Below are positions 1 through 11,349 of a stretch of DNA of 64,000 bases, piece after piece. The DNA lies in assembly GCA_026873275.1 (NCBI GenBank), contig JANTUC010000002.1, positions 1,798,001-1,862,000 of the forward strand, given 5' to 3'. The notes beneath the pieces were generated by a model. That model had not been told where the DNA came from. It made no database searches and was given only the letters and a program-made list of their open reading frames with translations. The position numbers and the translations under genes were made by a program. Each line of letters starts with the position of its first letter. Position 1 is the stretch's first letter. This DNA comes from Pseudopithomyces maydicus. Lineage: Eukaryota; Ascomycota; Dothideomycetes; Pleosporales; Didymosphaeriaceae.

Positions 1-1910
1 CGGCAATGTTTTGGAAGGCATCGTTGACCTTGTCATGGAAGTACAGCGACACCGGGCGCGTGGGTGTCTTTGCGCTGACGAGAGTGCCGCCAGGATTACG
101 CTTTGCAGTTGTGATGTAAAATTGACATTCAACTGCTTCGGGAGGCGCAAATTCGCGACAGATCCGCAATTCTTCCTTGAACCACTCCAATGTTTCCGGG
201 CGCTTGAGTGCCCAAATTACGTGAATCTTGCGTGTGACAGCTTTGCCATCGCGCATCTTCTTGATCAGAGTGAGAAGTTGTGAGACAATGGCGGTGATGC
301 CGCTACCACCTGCGATCAACACCACATCGTCAAACGCTTCAATCCGTCGTTGCATACCACCATATGGCCCGTCGATGAAGGCGCGATATGTATGCCAGGG
401 GCCGTGCTCGAGGGCACTACGAAGTACCTTATTGGTGAAGCCGCCAAAAGGACGGAAGACGAGGACCATGTCCCGGTAGCCCTCGCCATACTCGGATGGA
501 AAGTCATCGTCACACAACGATGCGATGGTGAAGGGATGGTTTTCGAACACGGAGATACCGGGCATGCGTAAGTAGACATATTGACCGGGTCTCCACTTCA
601 CCTGAGTTGGGATGGTGATTTTGATGGCGTTCTCTGGCATGATGGTGACGGCTGCTTCATCCCCAATCAGCCATGACATCTTGAAGGGGTTCGCCCAGTT
701 CAGATAGAACAATCTCATAAAGTAAGAAAGCAACCATATGCCTAGGGTTGCGAAGAGGTAGTTCCACGATGTCAGGTAGTTATGACAATGCCAGAAAACC
801 ATGCCAAGGAAGACAATGGCCACAGGTACGTGCAGAGAGACGAACAATTCATACATCCAATGACGCAATGGCTCGAGCGAATGGACGCAGAGGAAGCAGA
901 GCGGGACGAGCGCCGCAATGCCGGTGCCGTAGGCGTAAAAGCCCTCTTGCGCAAAGAATGATTCAAACACGTGACGAGCTCCTTTCTCCCAAATCGGAGT
1001 GACATAGAATGGTACGGTATGGATGATGCTGAGCATGAGGCACAAATATGCGGCCCACCGATGCAGCACATTTAGCCTCTCGTGGCCTATTCCTGTGATA
1101 AAAGTGATGAGGTTTGCTTTCATGGACAGGCCAACGATCCATGGCATGAGTGCTACGGCCATCATACCCGATCGGATTGCCAGGGGAGGAGAGCCAAAGG
1201 CGATGCTCTTCCAAAAAGAGGTTGAGGGATGAAGGTGTAGCAGATGCCCAAAGCCAGAGCACCGAGAATGATGACACACACAGCCAGGGATGGAAACACC
1301 AAGGGCTTCCAGCCTTTCCGGAAACGGACCTCCCGGAGCGGTCTGTAGAAGATGAAGCGGAAGAAAGCTACCGTCTTGTTGATGAAGCCGACCGATGACA
1401 CACTGGATTGGGATTTCGGGGGCGTGGGTAGTGGGCCTTCGCGTGGGAAAAACTTTACGGTTGACTTGTCAGTATACAGAACCGACATCTCGTAGTCGGA
1501 ATCGGGGAGGCGATTTTCGCGGTTTTCAGTACCTCTTCTTGGTGAAGCGCGGTCCGGATCTTGTCGTTGAACAGATGGTAGTACCGCATGAGCCCGGCAA
1601 TGACGAGCAGTGGAATGCAGTAGTAGACATAGGCCAATGCGTACTTGTCGCTTTTATTCCAAGGATCTCGTGTGTTGGCCTCTATCAGTCCCGGAGGACT
1701 TGTCGAATTGACCGGTATGTTGATTCGGCGTATCAAGGTCGAGAGTGAGCCAGCCACCTCGCGCTCAGCCAAGGAAAGAGCAGCATTGATGCGGTCCAAC
1801 GCCACGCCCGCGCGTTGCACCGTGTCGCCTGGAAGTGCTGGCATGGCGAACTCTTCAGACGGGGCTGTCGACAGGTCGCAAGGGAATGGGCGGATGGAAT
1901 ACGTCTGCAA
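1..1910 (-). CDS. Ferric/cupric-chelate reductase (FRE family), 3' end cut by window edge, reading frame interrupted
   Basis: Flavocytochrome that moves electrons from NADPH via FAD and two hemes across the plasma membrane to reduce Fe(III) chelates before uptake. The N-terminal part (about 1541-1910) has a membrane segment. The central part shows paired heme-ligand histidines (HRWAAY..IIH and HWMYELF..VSLH). The C-terminal half has the FAD motif HPFTIAS near 530-550 and the NADPH motif GGSGIT near 290-315, and the frame stays open to base 1, so the gene is 3'-truncated. Start is M at 1910 or M at 1844. Two discontinuities are visible: the frame changes at the A5 run 1213-1217, and again around 1489-1532, where either a 44-bp GT..AG intron or a second one-base loss would explain it. 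It sits beside a polyketide cluster but may be unrelated to it. Family call is secure; integrity is not. Confidence 0.88.
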
Positions 1911-3153
1911 GCACGGTCCAGGGCGCGAGGTCGGTGCGGACCAAAGCGCTGGAATTGGCGGGACAGCGGCGGGAGGAGATATGGAGGGAATCCTTCCCTA
2001 CATGGGGCATGTGGTGACGATGCGGTGTGACTCGCGGGTAAGTGTGGTGTGTCCTTGACGGCGGCGGTCCCGGGCTCGGTCTCGAGAACAATTGCAGAGG
2101 TCCAGCTCTTTTCTTGCGGCAGCACGTTCTGGCAGCGGGGGCAGATGGGATGAGAGAAAGCAAGGACACTGATCGGGCGTGGACGGGGTAGATAGCGGAC
2201 GGGAACCGCGCCGCTAGCGATCGTCTCGTCCCTTGCGGGAGTGGAGAGGCTATCGGCAGGGTCCAGGGTGAGCAGGCGCGAACAGCCAACGGCATATGTG
2301 ATGGTACCGCTCACGCCGCACAAGTGAAGGCGCTATTGGGCTGAGATGTGATGACGCCGCAAGGGCAGCGTGACGGAAAGAGACGAGCAATATCGCGGTC
2401 CCCTACGCGCATTGGGGCCTCTTCCGCGCCGGGAAATCACCGTGCAGCTCGCGGCTGTGAGTGGCGGGGGGCAGGAAAAATCCAATGGCGACCTGCCCCT
2501 CTTGGGCTCGACCTGGGGCGGGTGTTGGATCGTGTCTGCGTGTTCGCATGACGGCGCACGATGGGCGAATAGCGAGGCAGGCGCTGTGCTACGGCAGCAA
2601 TGGAACGTGCAGACGTGCACATTGGGGGCAGACGGCCGTGGTGTTGAGGTTGGCTGGTTGGCTGACGGGCTCTCTGTAGCCGCCCTGCTATGCAGACACA
2701 GCCTAGCGGCCACTCAAGCTTCGACCGCGTCTTTCGCGATAGCAGCCCAGTACTTACACGCGCTTGCGCACCTGATCATCCCCGCACTATCCAGGCACGC
2801 CGAAGCTTGCTTGCAGCAACGTCGTCAGAAGTGAGAACGTCGCTGTCCGAGCACCGGTAGGCACTGCACTGCGTTTCCAACGTCGGCCGAGCCTTTGGCC
2901 CGTCACGGCCGATCTGCAGCACGTCGATAGAGTTGTGCCATCTATGCTCGAAACGGGCCGCGTTGGCATCATCGAGTCAAGACGCCCGGCCAATCACGCG
3001 CAACGCCATCAACGAGGCGGAGATGGATCCATGGGCAATGGCTTTGCTCCCAACAGTCCGACACACTCCAGAAGGCCAAACCGACGGCACTGCACTGCAC
3101 ACTGGTGTGCCATGTAGGAAATGCCTGTGTGCTTGTGAATCTATGCTTACAGT

Positions 3154-3172
3154 ACAGGACAGGACAGGACAG
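3154..3172. repeat. Pentanucleotide repeat (ACAGG)n
   Basis: Almost four units of ACAGG in intergenic DNA. A close relative, GGGCA/CCTGC, recurs at 27.85 kb and 51.6 kb in this window. Confidence 0.8.
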
Positions 3173-3375
3173 TACATACAGCTCGTCTCAGCTGTGCCGT
3201 TTGCCAACCCTTTGAAAGGCTGGGAGGGTGGACCGGTAGTATACATGACGTTTAATCAATCAAACGCATGCATGCCTGTAGAAAGTTTGCAATGCAAAGT
3301 AAAACAAACAAACCAAGCCAGTCCCTTATTGTAACACACTGGATTGGGCATGGTGGGTTGCACGTGCGCTCTTGC

Positions 3376-3429
3376 CTTCCAAGGTTCCCATCTTGGAAGG
3401 CCCCAAGGTTCCGAGGTTCCAAGGTTCCA
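3376..3429. repeat. Degenerate repeat of the decamer CCAAGGTTCC
   Basis: Four or five imperfect copies of an AAGGTTCC unit are interspersed in about 55 bp, with an inverted half (TTGGAAGG) in the middle. The core TTCCAAGGTTCCA is also seen near 18363-18375 upstream of the eL43 gene. Function unknown. Confidence 0.6.
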
Positions 3430-3871
3430 TCGACGGGAACAACGCTCTAGGTAATAAGGCAAGCAGGAGATGCTGTTCCACGAGCACGAGCATGGGCAAG
3501 TCGACTTGTGCATCGCCATCTCAGCACACTGAATCAGTCTACCCAAGGCGGCCAGGTTGTGTAGAGGCAGCCTTGAAACACAGAGTCCGAACCGGGTGAG
3601 CAACATGTTTCAACACACATGCACCATAGGTAAGCACTGCATCATGGGATCTAACATTATTCATTCAGGAGATTATTAACGGAGCCAAGTGGTCGCCCAC
3701 CGGATTATCCGTGTTTTTGTATAGTATAGGTACCTAGGTATGACAGTGTTCATGCGCTCGCCTGTAAGCTTAGGCCCATGCAAGGCGAGGAACTTAGGAC
3801 ATGGCACTCGAATTGCTTACTACATGAAGATTAGAATATATTATTACAGATGAAAACTAGCAAATCCAAGG

Positions 3872-5614
3872 CTAACATGCCTTCTTACCAGAGATGTACT
3901 CTGCAGCTCTCTCGGCCAGAGCGTAGACAATGGCCTGGTAGTGAGCCGTGATGGCAGTGGGGAATACACTAGCATCAACAACGCGAAGACCTTCCACACC
4001 CTTGACCTTGAACCTTGTGTCAACCACCTTGCCCATAGATGCAGTACCTGCTGGGTGGAAGAAGGTATTGCCGACCCGAGCGTTACGCGCATCAATCTCG
4101 GCATCCGTTGAGTCCTTGGTCAACTGAGGCTGTCCTTCAGGGGCCAGCTCGTACTCGACGAATTCTTGCATGACTGAGCTGTTTTGAATGACCTCCATGA
4201 CGCTTCTCATGCCCTCACGCATGATGGTGCGATCTACGTTTGTGGCCTGGTAGTTGGGGTCGATTGCAGGTGGCGTGGCAGGGTCAGCGCTGGTGATCTT
4301 GATGCTACCGCGGGAAGTCGGGTTCATATTGAGCACGCACGAGGCGATGAAGGTGCCATCCGCAGGCACATCGACACCCACAAGCTGGGCTGCTGCAGGA
4401 GCGTAGACGACGAGGGTTTCCGTGTGGGCGACGTCGGACGCGAGCCAATGGTTGCCTTCGACCTTGCCACCATCGGCCTTGATCGCGGCCTTGAGCTTCT
4501 CCGCTGGAGTCTGTTGCGTGATGACCCAATCGCAAGGCAGTCCCTTGTAGTAGGCCGGATCGGTCCATTCGGGGCCTCCAAGGGCGAGCCCAGGCTTACG
4601 TGTCTTCCACCACTGGCAGGCAGAGAAGTGATCGTGGAAGTTGTTGCCAACTTCGGGGGCGTCGAGTACCACGGGAATGTTGAACTTTTTGAGGAGAGCA
4701 GATGGACCAACACCAGAAAGCTGCAGAACCTGTGGGGTCCTGTACGCTCCAGTGGAGATGATGACCTCCTTGGAAGCCTTGTACTGTGTTCCGTTTGCGA
4801 CTTCAACGCCGACGGCGGTCTTCTTGCCATTCTTGGTCTCGAAAAGAACACGCTTGACCAGAGTGTCAGTCACGATTTGCACGTTCTTGTAGGCGCCCAG
4901 GCCATAAGCTTCACTGGCAAGCTGACGCCTTCCATTCTTGAAGTCCTCGACCAGCTCGGCGCGGCCAATGGGTGTACCGTCGTTGGCATCAGGAACACCC
5001 TTGACGCCAATTTCGGTCCAGGCAGTCTGCAGGGGTTCGCGAAGGGGGTACTTGCGGTTGGGATCACTCGACGAGACCGACTCGGCGGTGATGGGGCCGG
5101 TGTAGCCATGTTGCTTAACGTCCGTGTTCTCATAGTAGCTCTCGGTTTTCTTGAAGTACTGCAGCCAGCCGTCATAGTTGTAGGACGAGTCGCCAACCAA
5201 TTGGCTCCAGTAGTTGAAGTCTGCCTTGTTGCCTCGGGTCCATGTGCCGTAGTTGGTTGCGCTGCCGCCAGAAAGGGCCTTACCGGCAGCGGCGTACATG
5301 TTTCGGTTGTTCACGTGGACTTGGGGTACGGTCGAGTAGGCCCAATCAAGCTCCGAGTAGTGTTCTGAGAAGGCGTCGAGAGGTGCCGAGGTGAGAGGGT
5401 GCTGGGAGACATTTTTGCCAGCCTCAATGAGCAAGATGTTGAGGCTTGGGTTGGATTGGGCGAGGCGGGTGGAAAGGACAGAGCCGGCAATGCCGCCACC
5501 GGCGATGATGAAGTCCCAAATCATAGCTTGGGTGGGCTCGGTAGCTCCTGGTGTGTGCTCCAGACGTTGGTCCAATAAGACCTGAGCTCCTGGGGCGGTG
5601 GTGCTGTCAGCCAT
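3872..5614 (-). CDS. GMC-family FAD oxidoreductase (choline/alcohol dehydrogenase-like)
   Basis: Intronless 580-residue flavoenzyme of the glucose-methanol-choline family, which oxidises alcohols using bound FAD. The Rossmann dinucleotide motif GGGIAGSV is near residue 38-45, with the ribose-binding acid in LLIEAG downstream. The C-terminal signature HPAGTASMG carries the first catalytic histidine, and a second histidine lies in TAHYQA shortly before the end. Length is typical of the family. No signal peptide is evident, so an intracellular enzyme is likely, unlike the secreted aryl-alcohol and glucose oxidases. It lies on the same strand as the O-methyltransferase and 7-TM gene that lead up to the PKS, so a tailoring role on a polyketide is a reasonable inference. 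Alternative start: the Met at residue 31. Family call secure; substrate unknown. Confidence 0.92.
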   Translation of the reverse strand: MADSTTAPGAQVLLDQRLEHTPGATEPTQAMIWDFIIAGGGIAGSVLSTRLAQSNPSLNILLIEAGKNVSQHPLTSAPLDAFSEHYSELDWAYSTVPQVHVNNRNMYAAAGKALSGGSATNYGTWTRGNKADFNYWSQLVGDSSYNYDGWLQYFKKTESYYENTDVKQHGYTGPITAESVSSSDPNRKYPLREPLQTAWTEIGVKGVPDANDGTPIGRAELVEDFKNGRRQLASEAYGLGAYKNVQIVTDTLVKRVLFETKNGKKTAVGVEVANGTQYKASKEVIISTGAYRTPQVLQLSGVGPSALLKKFNIPVVLDAPEVGNNFHDHFSACQWWKTRKPGLALGGPEWTDPAYYKGLPCDWVITQQTPAEKLKAAIKADGGKVEGNHWLASDVAHTETLVVYAPAAAQLVGVDVPADGTFIASCVLNMNPTSRGSIKITSADPATPPAIDPNYQATNVDRTIMREGMRSVMEVIQNSSVMQEFVEYELAPEGQPQLTKDSTDAEIDARNARVGNTFFHPAGTASMGKVVDTRFKVKGVEGLRVVDASVFPTAITAHYQAIVYALAERAAEYISGKKAC

Positions 5615-5635
5615 TGTGGGCGCGGGTGTTGGAAT

Positions 5636-5702
5636 TGAAGATGGGAAAGAGGGGGTGGGAGAGAGGATGGGAGAGAGGATGGGACAGAGAAGGAGTGGGA
5701 GT
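5636..5702 (-). promoter_or_regulatory. Pyrimidine-rich tract directly upstream of the GMC oxidoreductase start
   Basis: Read on the gene strand, the 20-90 bases before the ATG are almost pure C/T with a duplicated 12-bp unit (ATCCTCTCTCCC). CT-rich stretches just upstream of the start are common in strongly transcribed filamentous-fungal genes. The regulatory role is inferred from position and composition only. Confidence 0.45.
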
Positions 5703-6625
5703 GTGTGGTCTTACAGTGTGCAAGAGGCAGCAGGCCAATATACAAAGAAATTTATCTATGCTGACAGGATAGGTACCCACGCCACGAGCACGCCGGTGTG
5801 CCAAGCAGAAGAGGTGCGGGGTTGTCCTGGCGGAGCACTATACACACTATACACAGGGCTGCACGGCGCTGAAATAGAAAGGTTCCACAGAAGCAGAGAG
5901 ACAGGGTGTCCAGCAATTCATATGGCCCCGTCGGTCCCCGAAGATAAACAATCGTGGGACGGCGGCAGGATGGGCTACTCGGAGCGCGTTGTCAGCAGTG
6001 GCGCGGCGCCAGCCTCCCGCGGACGCCATTTTCGGCGCCGGGCTAGCCTGCGTAGAGGCTTTCGGGTGGCCGTAGGCGGTGATTGCAGAGTCGGGCAGGT
6101 AGGTTGTGTGTAGACAGCGGAGCGATGGCGCCATGGGCGTTGGCGGGCGTTGGCGGACGGGCGCTGGACGGGCCCTTGATGGCCCCCTTGGCCGCCGTGG
6201 CGCGAAGGCTGCGGGCTGGTTGGCCTCGCCGGCCGGCTGGCAATACGAGCCCCACGTGGACGGTGCGTCTCCCAGGCCTGGGAGTTCCCGCCTAGGCCCC
6301 CAGCGCCATCCATCCCCCCGCCAGCGCCCCCCGGCGCCCTCCAGTCCTGCAACGCACGTAAGGACTGACCCTCGCTAGACTACATACTGTAGACTACCGT
6401 GTCTACTTATGTGCCTCCCCAGCACCTGCATCGGTAGTGCCCTGCAGGGGCCGCGCCCTGGACCCGTCGCCCGAGCTTGTCGTCGGACTTGATGCACAGA
6501 ATCGCCTGTTTGAGCACTCAGGCAATCACCGCACCTCGTCGCATCACCTCTTGCGCACCTCTTGCACCACTCCTGGTCCCACGTTCCTGCATCTCACGCT
6601 CAAGGGTTGTTATTGATCCTACCAT
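5703..6625. other. Intergenic, no supported gene
   Basis: Distal upstream region of the GMC gene and 3' flank of the O-methyltransferase. It is very GC-rich around 6000-6350. Open frames here are short and overlapping on both strands and match nothing I recognise. Confidence 0.6.
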
Positions 6626-7974
6626 CTAGACCCCGCCAGCTTCGTGTGCCCACCTCGCCTCGATGAGGCTCATGGCACTACCGCGCGGTCGCGTGACGCC
6701 CTGCAACACAAACCTGCCATCCGCAGCAGCGAACAGCCGCTTCCAATCCGACTCGGTCCGAATGCACCCGTTCCAGCAGCTCAGCATCACCATGTCGAGA
6801 TAGCTGCGCACGCATTTGTCAGTTCTCTGCACACCACCCACCCACGTCTGGCTGCACTTACTTGGCGTCCTTCCTGCTCAGCTTGTTCTCCGGCGCGTCT
6901 TCGCGCTCGTACTCGTAGAGCAGGACGCGTGCCCCGCTCTTGAGCCCTGGCACGAGGCTGCGCAGGATCTCCACGCAATACTTGTCGCTCCAGTTGTGCA
7001 GGATCCACCGCAAAAAGTACACATCGGCCGTCACCGGCTGCGGCGTGAAGAAATCATGCGCCATGAAGCTTACCCTCTCCTTCAGCTCAGGGGCAAGTAT
7101 CTCGCTACCCACCTTCGCCGTGCCTTCGAGGTCCTGCACGACGAAACGCATCTGCTTGGTCTCGGACGCGAGCCTCGTGCTGACCCCTCCATGGCCGCCG
7201 CCAACGTCCACAACCGTGAAGTCTGCCCTGTCGAATTCGTGCCACGGGAATGCACCCACCAGGTGGCTCAGGTCGCAGTTGTCGCGCTCTGTAAAGTACC
7301 GCATCCCAGCACCAAAACGTCTCGCCCGCTCGGGCTGCTGGGCCAATGCTCTGTAGAATGGTAGCTCCGTGCCGTGTGCAATGTTGTAGCCCGTTTCCGT
7401 CGGCTCCTCTGCCTGTGGCCATCTCTGCAGGCCTTCAATGGCCTTTTGCGATGCGGGGACCAGCTCTTCCACCTTCATGCCCAGGGCATCGAACGCGCCC
7501 GGGACCTCCACAAGATGCCGCGATGCAGCTGAATGCGCCACGCGGTTCGCCTCGGGCTCCCGGAAGTAGTTGATGGTGATGGCATATCGGAAGAAGCGCC
7601 GTAGGACCAGCTCGTTGACCTTGGCTGATTTAGCCACTTCTTCATACGAGATGCTGCCTTCCAGTGGCACGTGATGTGGGAGTCGAAGGCTGTATATGGC
7701 TCGTAGTGCGACTATATCCGTGTACTGGCAATGACTTAGCGAGGGTTGACTTTCACAATGTTCCACCATAAGTACTCACGCCGTACAGCACTTGAATCAA
7801 CCATGATTCAGGCTCCACCACTTCCTTTTTCAGCTCGTATGAAGCATCCAGTAGCTCCACCCGAGCTTGTTGGACTTCAAAAGGCACCGGTTGTGACTTA
7901 TCTGCGTTGGCATATTCGTCAACCTTTTTGGCATTCGCCAGTATCTTCTCTGCCAACTCAACGAGGGGAGACAT
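6626..7974 (-). CDS. SAM-dependent O-methyltransferase (family 2, plant COMT-like)
   Basis: Predicted 411-residue enzyme that transfers a methyl group from S-adenosylmethionine to a hydroxyl, typically a phenol. Three exons fit: 7780-7974, 6862-7724 and 6626-6803, with GT..AG introns of 55 and 58 bp. Exon 1 carries the N-terminal dimerisation helix region. The glycine-rich SAM motif VVDVGGGHGG lies near residue 255. The catalytic histidine sits in FLRWILHNW, the usual ILHDW position. The final exon supplies the C-terminal MVMLSCWNG helix and ends normally. The gene is between the GMC oxidoreductase and the 7-TM protein, close to the PKS, so O-methylation of a polyketide phenol is the likely job. 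Family and exon model are well supported; substrate is inference. Confidence 0.92.
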
Positions 7975-9408
7975 GTCGGAATGGGTACAGAGAGGATGAG
8001 GAGGATGACTGTCGTTGATCGGAATTCTCTGCGGGGAGAGTTACGGGGGAGAGTTGCGGCGTAGTGTTTTGGTCGGCACAAATTGACACCGACTCCCTCG
8101 GCAGCGGTGAGTCCACTTAGCAAATCAATATTTGCATCCTGAAACTACGTGCTAGGATCACACCTTCGGAGGAAGACGAGACTTTCCGGTGGAGATACCG
8201 TCTGTGGGATCGGAACGGGCACGACTTTGCTGCTCCCTTGATGCCCCGCTGGTGCCGAGACTACGCCGAAGAGGCAACTGTTCTGCTGTTCTAGAAGAGA
8301 TGCGTAATCATCCGCTCTGTGCTCGGCAATTTCTCTCCATGTGCGCTGACAGGATCCGGCAACTGGGTCGATCGACACTGCCGAACATGTGAACTGGGAG
8401 CTCGAGCGCCTGTGTTTTGTGCTGTACGCGATGAAATCAGGTTTGGCACAATCCTGGTAATACCGCGCAGTAGACTAAATTCTTAGCACCTAGGTAGACT
8501 AAAGTAGTGTATCATCGCGCTTAGAAGGGCTTGAGCCACATTGGGGGCATATTGTGCGCACGTGCCTGGTTCATGGGGCCTGGATATTGGAGCAGGGGGC
8601 TTATGCATCACTAGTCGTTTTCCTTGCATCCATGTCCTAGTATACGGGCTTCGGGTTTCACGAATTTCCCTTCCAGACACTATAGGTCGGAAGGCGAATA
8701 CCATAGTGTACCCTGAGGGAGCCTTTCCAGATCTCGGTTATCAGTTCATGCTGGAGAAGGCCGTCTCGCATGGCGTATCTTGGTAAGTAAGCGTCCATTT
8801 TAACCACTTTCCGAGTCGGAGATTGGCCACGGTCCAACGTAATTATCGTGTTGAGCACGGAGCTTTCCTCCAAGCCACGTGTGCATGTGAGATGCATACA
8901 TGTTCATGCATGGCGATGTCTCCATGGGCTCAATTCATGCAATTCGGAGTTGGTGGGAGGCCATGCGCAAACCGACGGTCAGGATATGCTTCGAACTCTG
9001 AAGCGACATGTTGCAAGTCATGCCCAACGTACCAGAGGAGATGGTACATTCAACACGAAAGGGAAAAATCAATAACATGAAGTTCTTACCATCTAGTCGT
9101 ACGAGTGATTAACTATCCTCTCCATTTTCTTCGTCTGTAATTCTAAATTTTAAGCTTATTCCAACCATAGACGATCTCGTCCCAACATAAGGGTTATGGT
9201 GTATGATATACGAGCAGACTAAACCACTCCCTTCGGGGCAACCCAGAACCTCAGATTCACAAAAGCAGTACAACTTTAAAAGCGTAGTCTGATAACTTCA
9301 GTGGATTGATTGCATCCTGTCTATCTCTAGGAGTATTTCTCATGGGATAAAAATATGTACATAGAAGATAATATTTGCGTGAAAACGCTCTGTGGAGATT
9401 CTATTTTC
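7975..9408. other. Intergenic, no supported gene
   Basis: About 1.4 kb. The left part contains the O-methyltransferase promoter. The rest is mixed composition, becoming AT-rich from about 9050. Small overlapping ORFs at 8.5-9.1 kb have no recognisable features. Confidence 0.6.
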
Positions 9409-10702
9409 TCAGACTCTCTGCATCCTTAGCTCGTGCTTTACTGTGATTCCGGTGGTGTCTGTAGCTAGTCCCTCCAGGCTTTCGTCTGACAGGCTTCCTC
9501 GTCGTGGTCTTCCACCCGAGATAGTGATTGTGTTTGGTTCCATATCAGAGAGGCCGTGTTCCTCGTCTAGTCGTCGAAAACTTGAGTCACCGCTGTGCTT
9601 GCTCGGCTTACCCGTGCCTCTGCTGCCTTTCCGTGTACCGAACAGAGAACCAAAGATCTTGCCCTTGAACAAAGGCCGGAGTAGAGGAGCAGAGGCTACC
9701 GAGATACCAATTGCGGGCTCCGTAAAACTCCAGAGGACAGGGTATGCCGCCGTGTATGTAATGTCCATGTATGAGACAGTGTGCAGTGCGTAAATCCTGA
9801 GGCACGAAATCACCATGGTGCTGCACAAGCCATTAGCATCGGATCGATGGCAAGGGAATCTGGATACATACAAGATGCCGACGCCAAAAATGGCGAATAG
9901 GGCAATTTTGTTTGTCATGGGAAGTTGCAAGTTCCAGATCATGGGCAAGGGAAGCACAAGGACCATCAGATCAACTACAAGATCAAGGATGCCAATGGCG
10001 AGGAAGGCAGCCGGCTGGTCAGCGCACTTGCCACCAGGAATGGTGTTGTCCCAGTTGTAGGCAACTGGCTGGCAAAGCACAAATGCTGTCAAGATGACCA
10101 TGATGGACCATGCGGCTATGAAGGCAATGACAGCGTATGCCCACTTGCGAAAGTTGTTGGCTGCGCTAAAGATTCGTGCCAGAAAGAGGCAGATGGAGAT
10201 TTTGATCAGCCCCAAGGTTGTCGCGTAGAATACTTGCATGGCGACAAGCACCTAATTCGTCTACGTTAGTAGAGGCCATGGAACAGTTGGCGGCAGCTTA
10301 CTTTAAGGAAGTCGGTCACTTTGTGCGGGACATCGTACACATGATGACCTGCGCCTCCTATGACGACCTCTGCAATCGCTTGTTAGTACTGCCCCGTGCT
10401 CTGTTCATACAAGAATTAGGGACGTACCCAGAATGGAGCAAGCAGCCATGCCATAGATGGCGATCTGTCGAAGACGGTCAGACATGTGCAGACGGGGGGC
10501 GTGACCGAAGTCGGAGGCGGTTTACCTGTGCCGCAATAATGAACCAGTCCTCCGAGCAGAGACTGGCCTTCTTCATGCGCTTCGCGGCGATGCGAAGCAC
10601 GAGCGATATGGTGGAGGTGATTGTGAAAGCGACGACACAGCCCACGATGGCCCTGGACCGGTAGGCATCGAGGACTCCTCGCTCAGGATTCGGCATGGAC
10701 AT
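9409..10702 (-). CDS. Fungal rhodopsin-domain 7-TM integral membrane protein (SAT4/Pth11-like family)
   Basis: Predicted 357-residue membrane protein in five exons: 10526-10702, 10428-10464, 10302-10369, 9872-10251 and 9409-9820. Introns are 50-61 bp with GT..AG ends. The start is the Met of MSMPNPERG. About seven hydrophobic helices span residues 15 to 285. The family-typical features are all present: the acidic EDWF after helix 2, a conserved Cys-rich loop after CQPVAYNW, and the final helix WSFTEPAIGI. A Ser/Arg-rich cytoplasmic tail of about 75 residues follows. Members are very common in filamentous fungi; some act in host or surface sensing and some sit in biosynthetic clusters, but no enzyme activity is established. 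It faces the PKS across a shared divergent promoter. Function here is unknown. Confidence 0.88.
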
Positions 10703-11349
10703 TGCGGCGGATAGGAAAATATTGTATGCCGGATACCCAAGGTGATGGGTGTCGGGCGAGTCGCACGTGGGTGGTGGGCGGCAAAGGGTAGTTATGTGGT
10801 GCAGCACTTAATGCAGGCAATCTAATATGGTTGGGGTTGTCGCATCTAATGCGATGGGTGTGCCAATCGCGCGAATGAAGCCCCCGACACAATAAGTACC
10901 CGAGTCCGAAGCGTCAACGGTGTCTCGACAGCTGGACGTGGAAGGTGCTATAATCGGACACAGCAAATGGTTGTACAAGCCCGAAGAGCTAGCCCCACCC
11001 GGGATGTGGCGGAGTGTTGACCGACCAGCATTTCCGTAAGCACTGCTCGAATCAACGGTCTTGGGTATGATCAGTTCAGGGCGGCGGAGGGGCTCGTCTG
11101 AGCTCCCGGCGTACCAGTCCGTCAGGGCGCGCGTGTGTGGGCGTGGCCGAAAGGGCACATGGCGGAAGGCTTGGCGACGCCAACGGGACTGGGCTGGCAG
11201 AGGGCTGGGTACTTGAATTTGGCCTTGCTGTGGGCTGTATGTACCTGTGCGGCACAGTGCGGGAGAATCCATGGCCTCTTAAAGGCGCGGCACTCCCGCG
11301 CGCTTCTCGTCCTGTATGTGGTGGCCGATGGTTGCCTTCGTTGAAAGCC
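10703..11349. promoter_or_regulatory. Divergent promoter between the 7-TM protein gene and the PKS
   Basis: This 647-bp gap separates two start codons pointing away from each other, so it should carry the control elements of both genes. I see no unambiguous TATA box or palindromic Zn2Cys6 site that I would name with confidence. The interpretation rests on gene layout. Confidence 0.6.

Larger units (their letters stand above)
1911..3871. other. Intergenic, no supported gene
   Basis: About 2 kb between two minus-strand genes. ORFs on both strands at 1.7-2.8 kb are long only because the DNA is GC-rich; none resembles a known protein. The stretch holds two short tandem repeats, listed separately. 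The left part contains the ferric reductase promoter, and the right part the 3' flank of the GMC oxidoreductase. Confidence 0.6.

Noticed and set aside
1733..2323. 196-residue minus-strand ORF beside the ferric reductase start
   Set aside because: Overlaps the real first exon in another frame and has no protein-like conservation.
4184..5368. 394-residue plus-strand ORF inside the GMC gene
   Set aside because: It is the antisense shadow of the conserved GMC oxidoreductase; codon composition explains the open frame.
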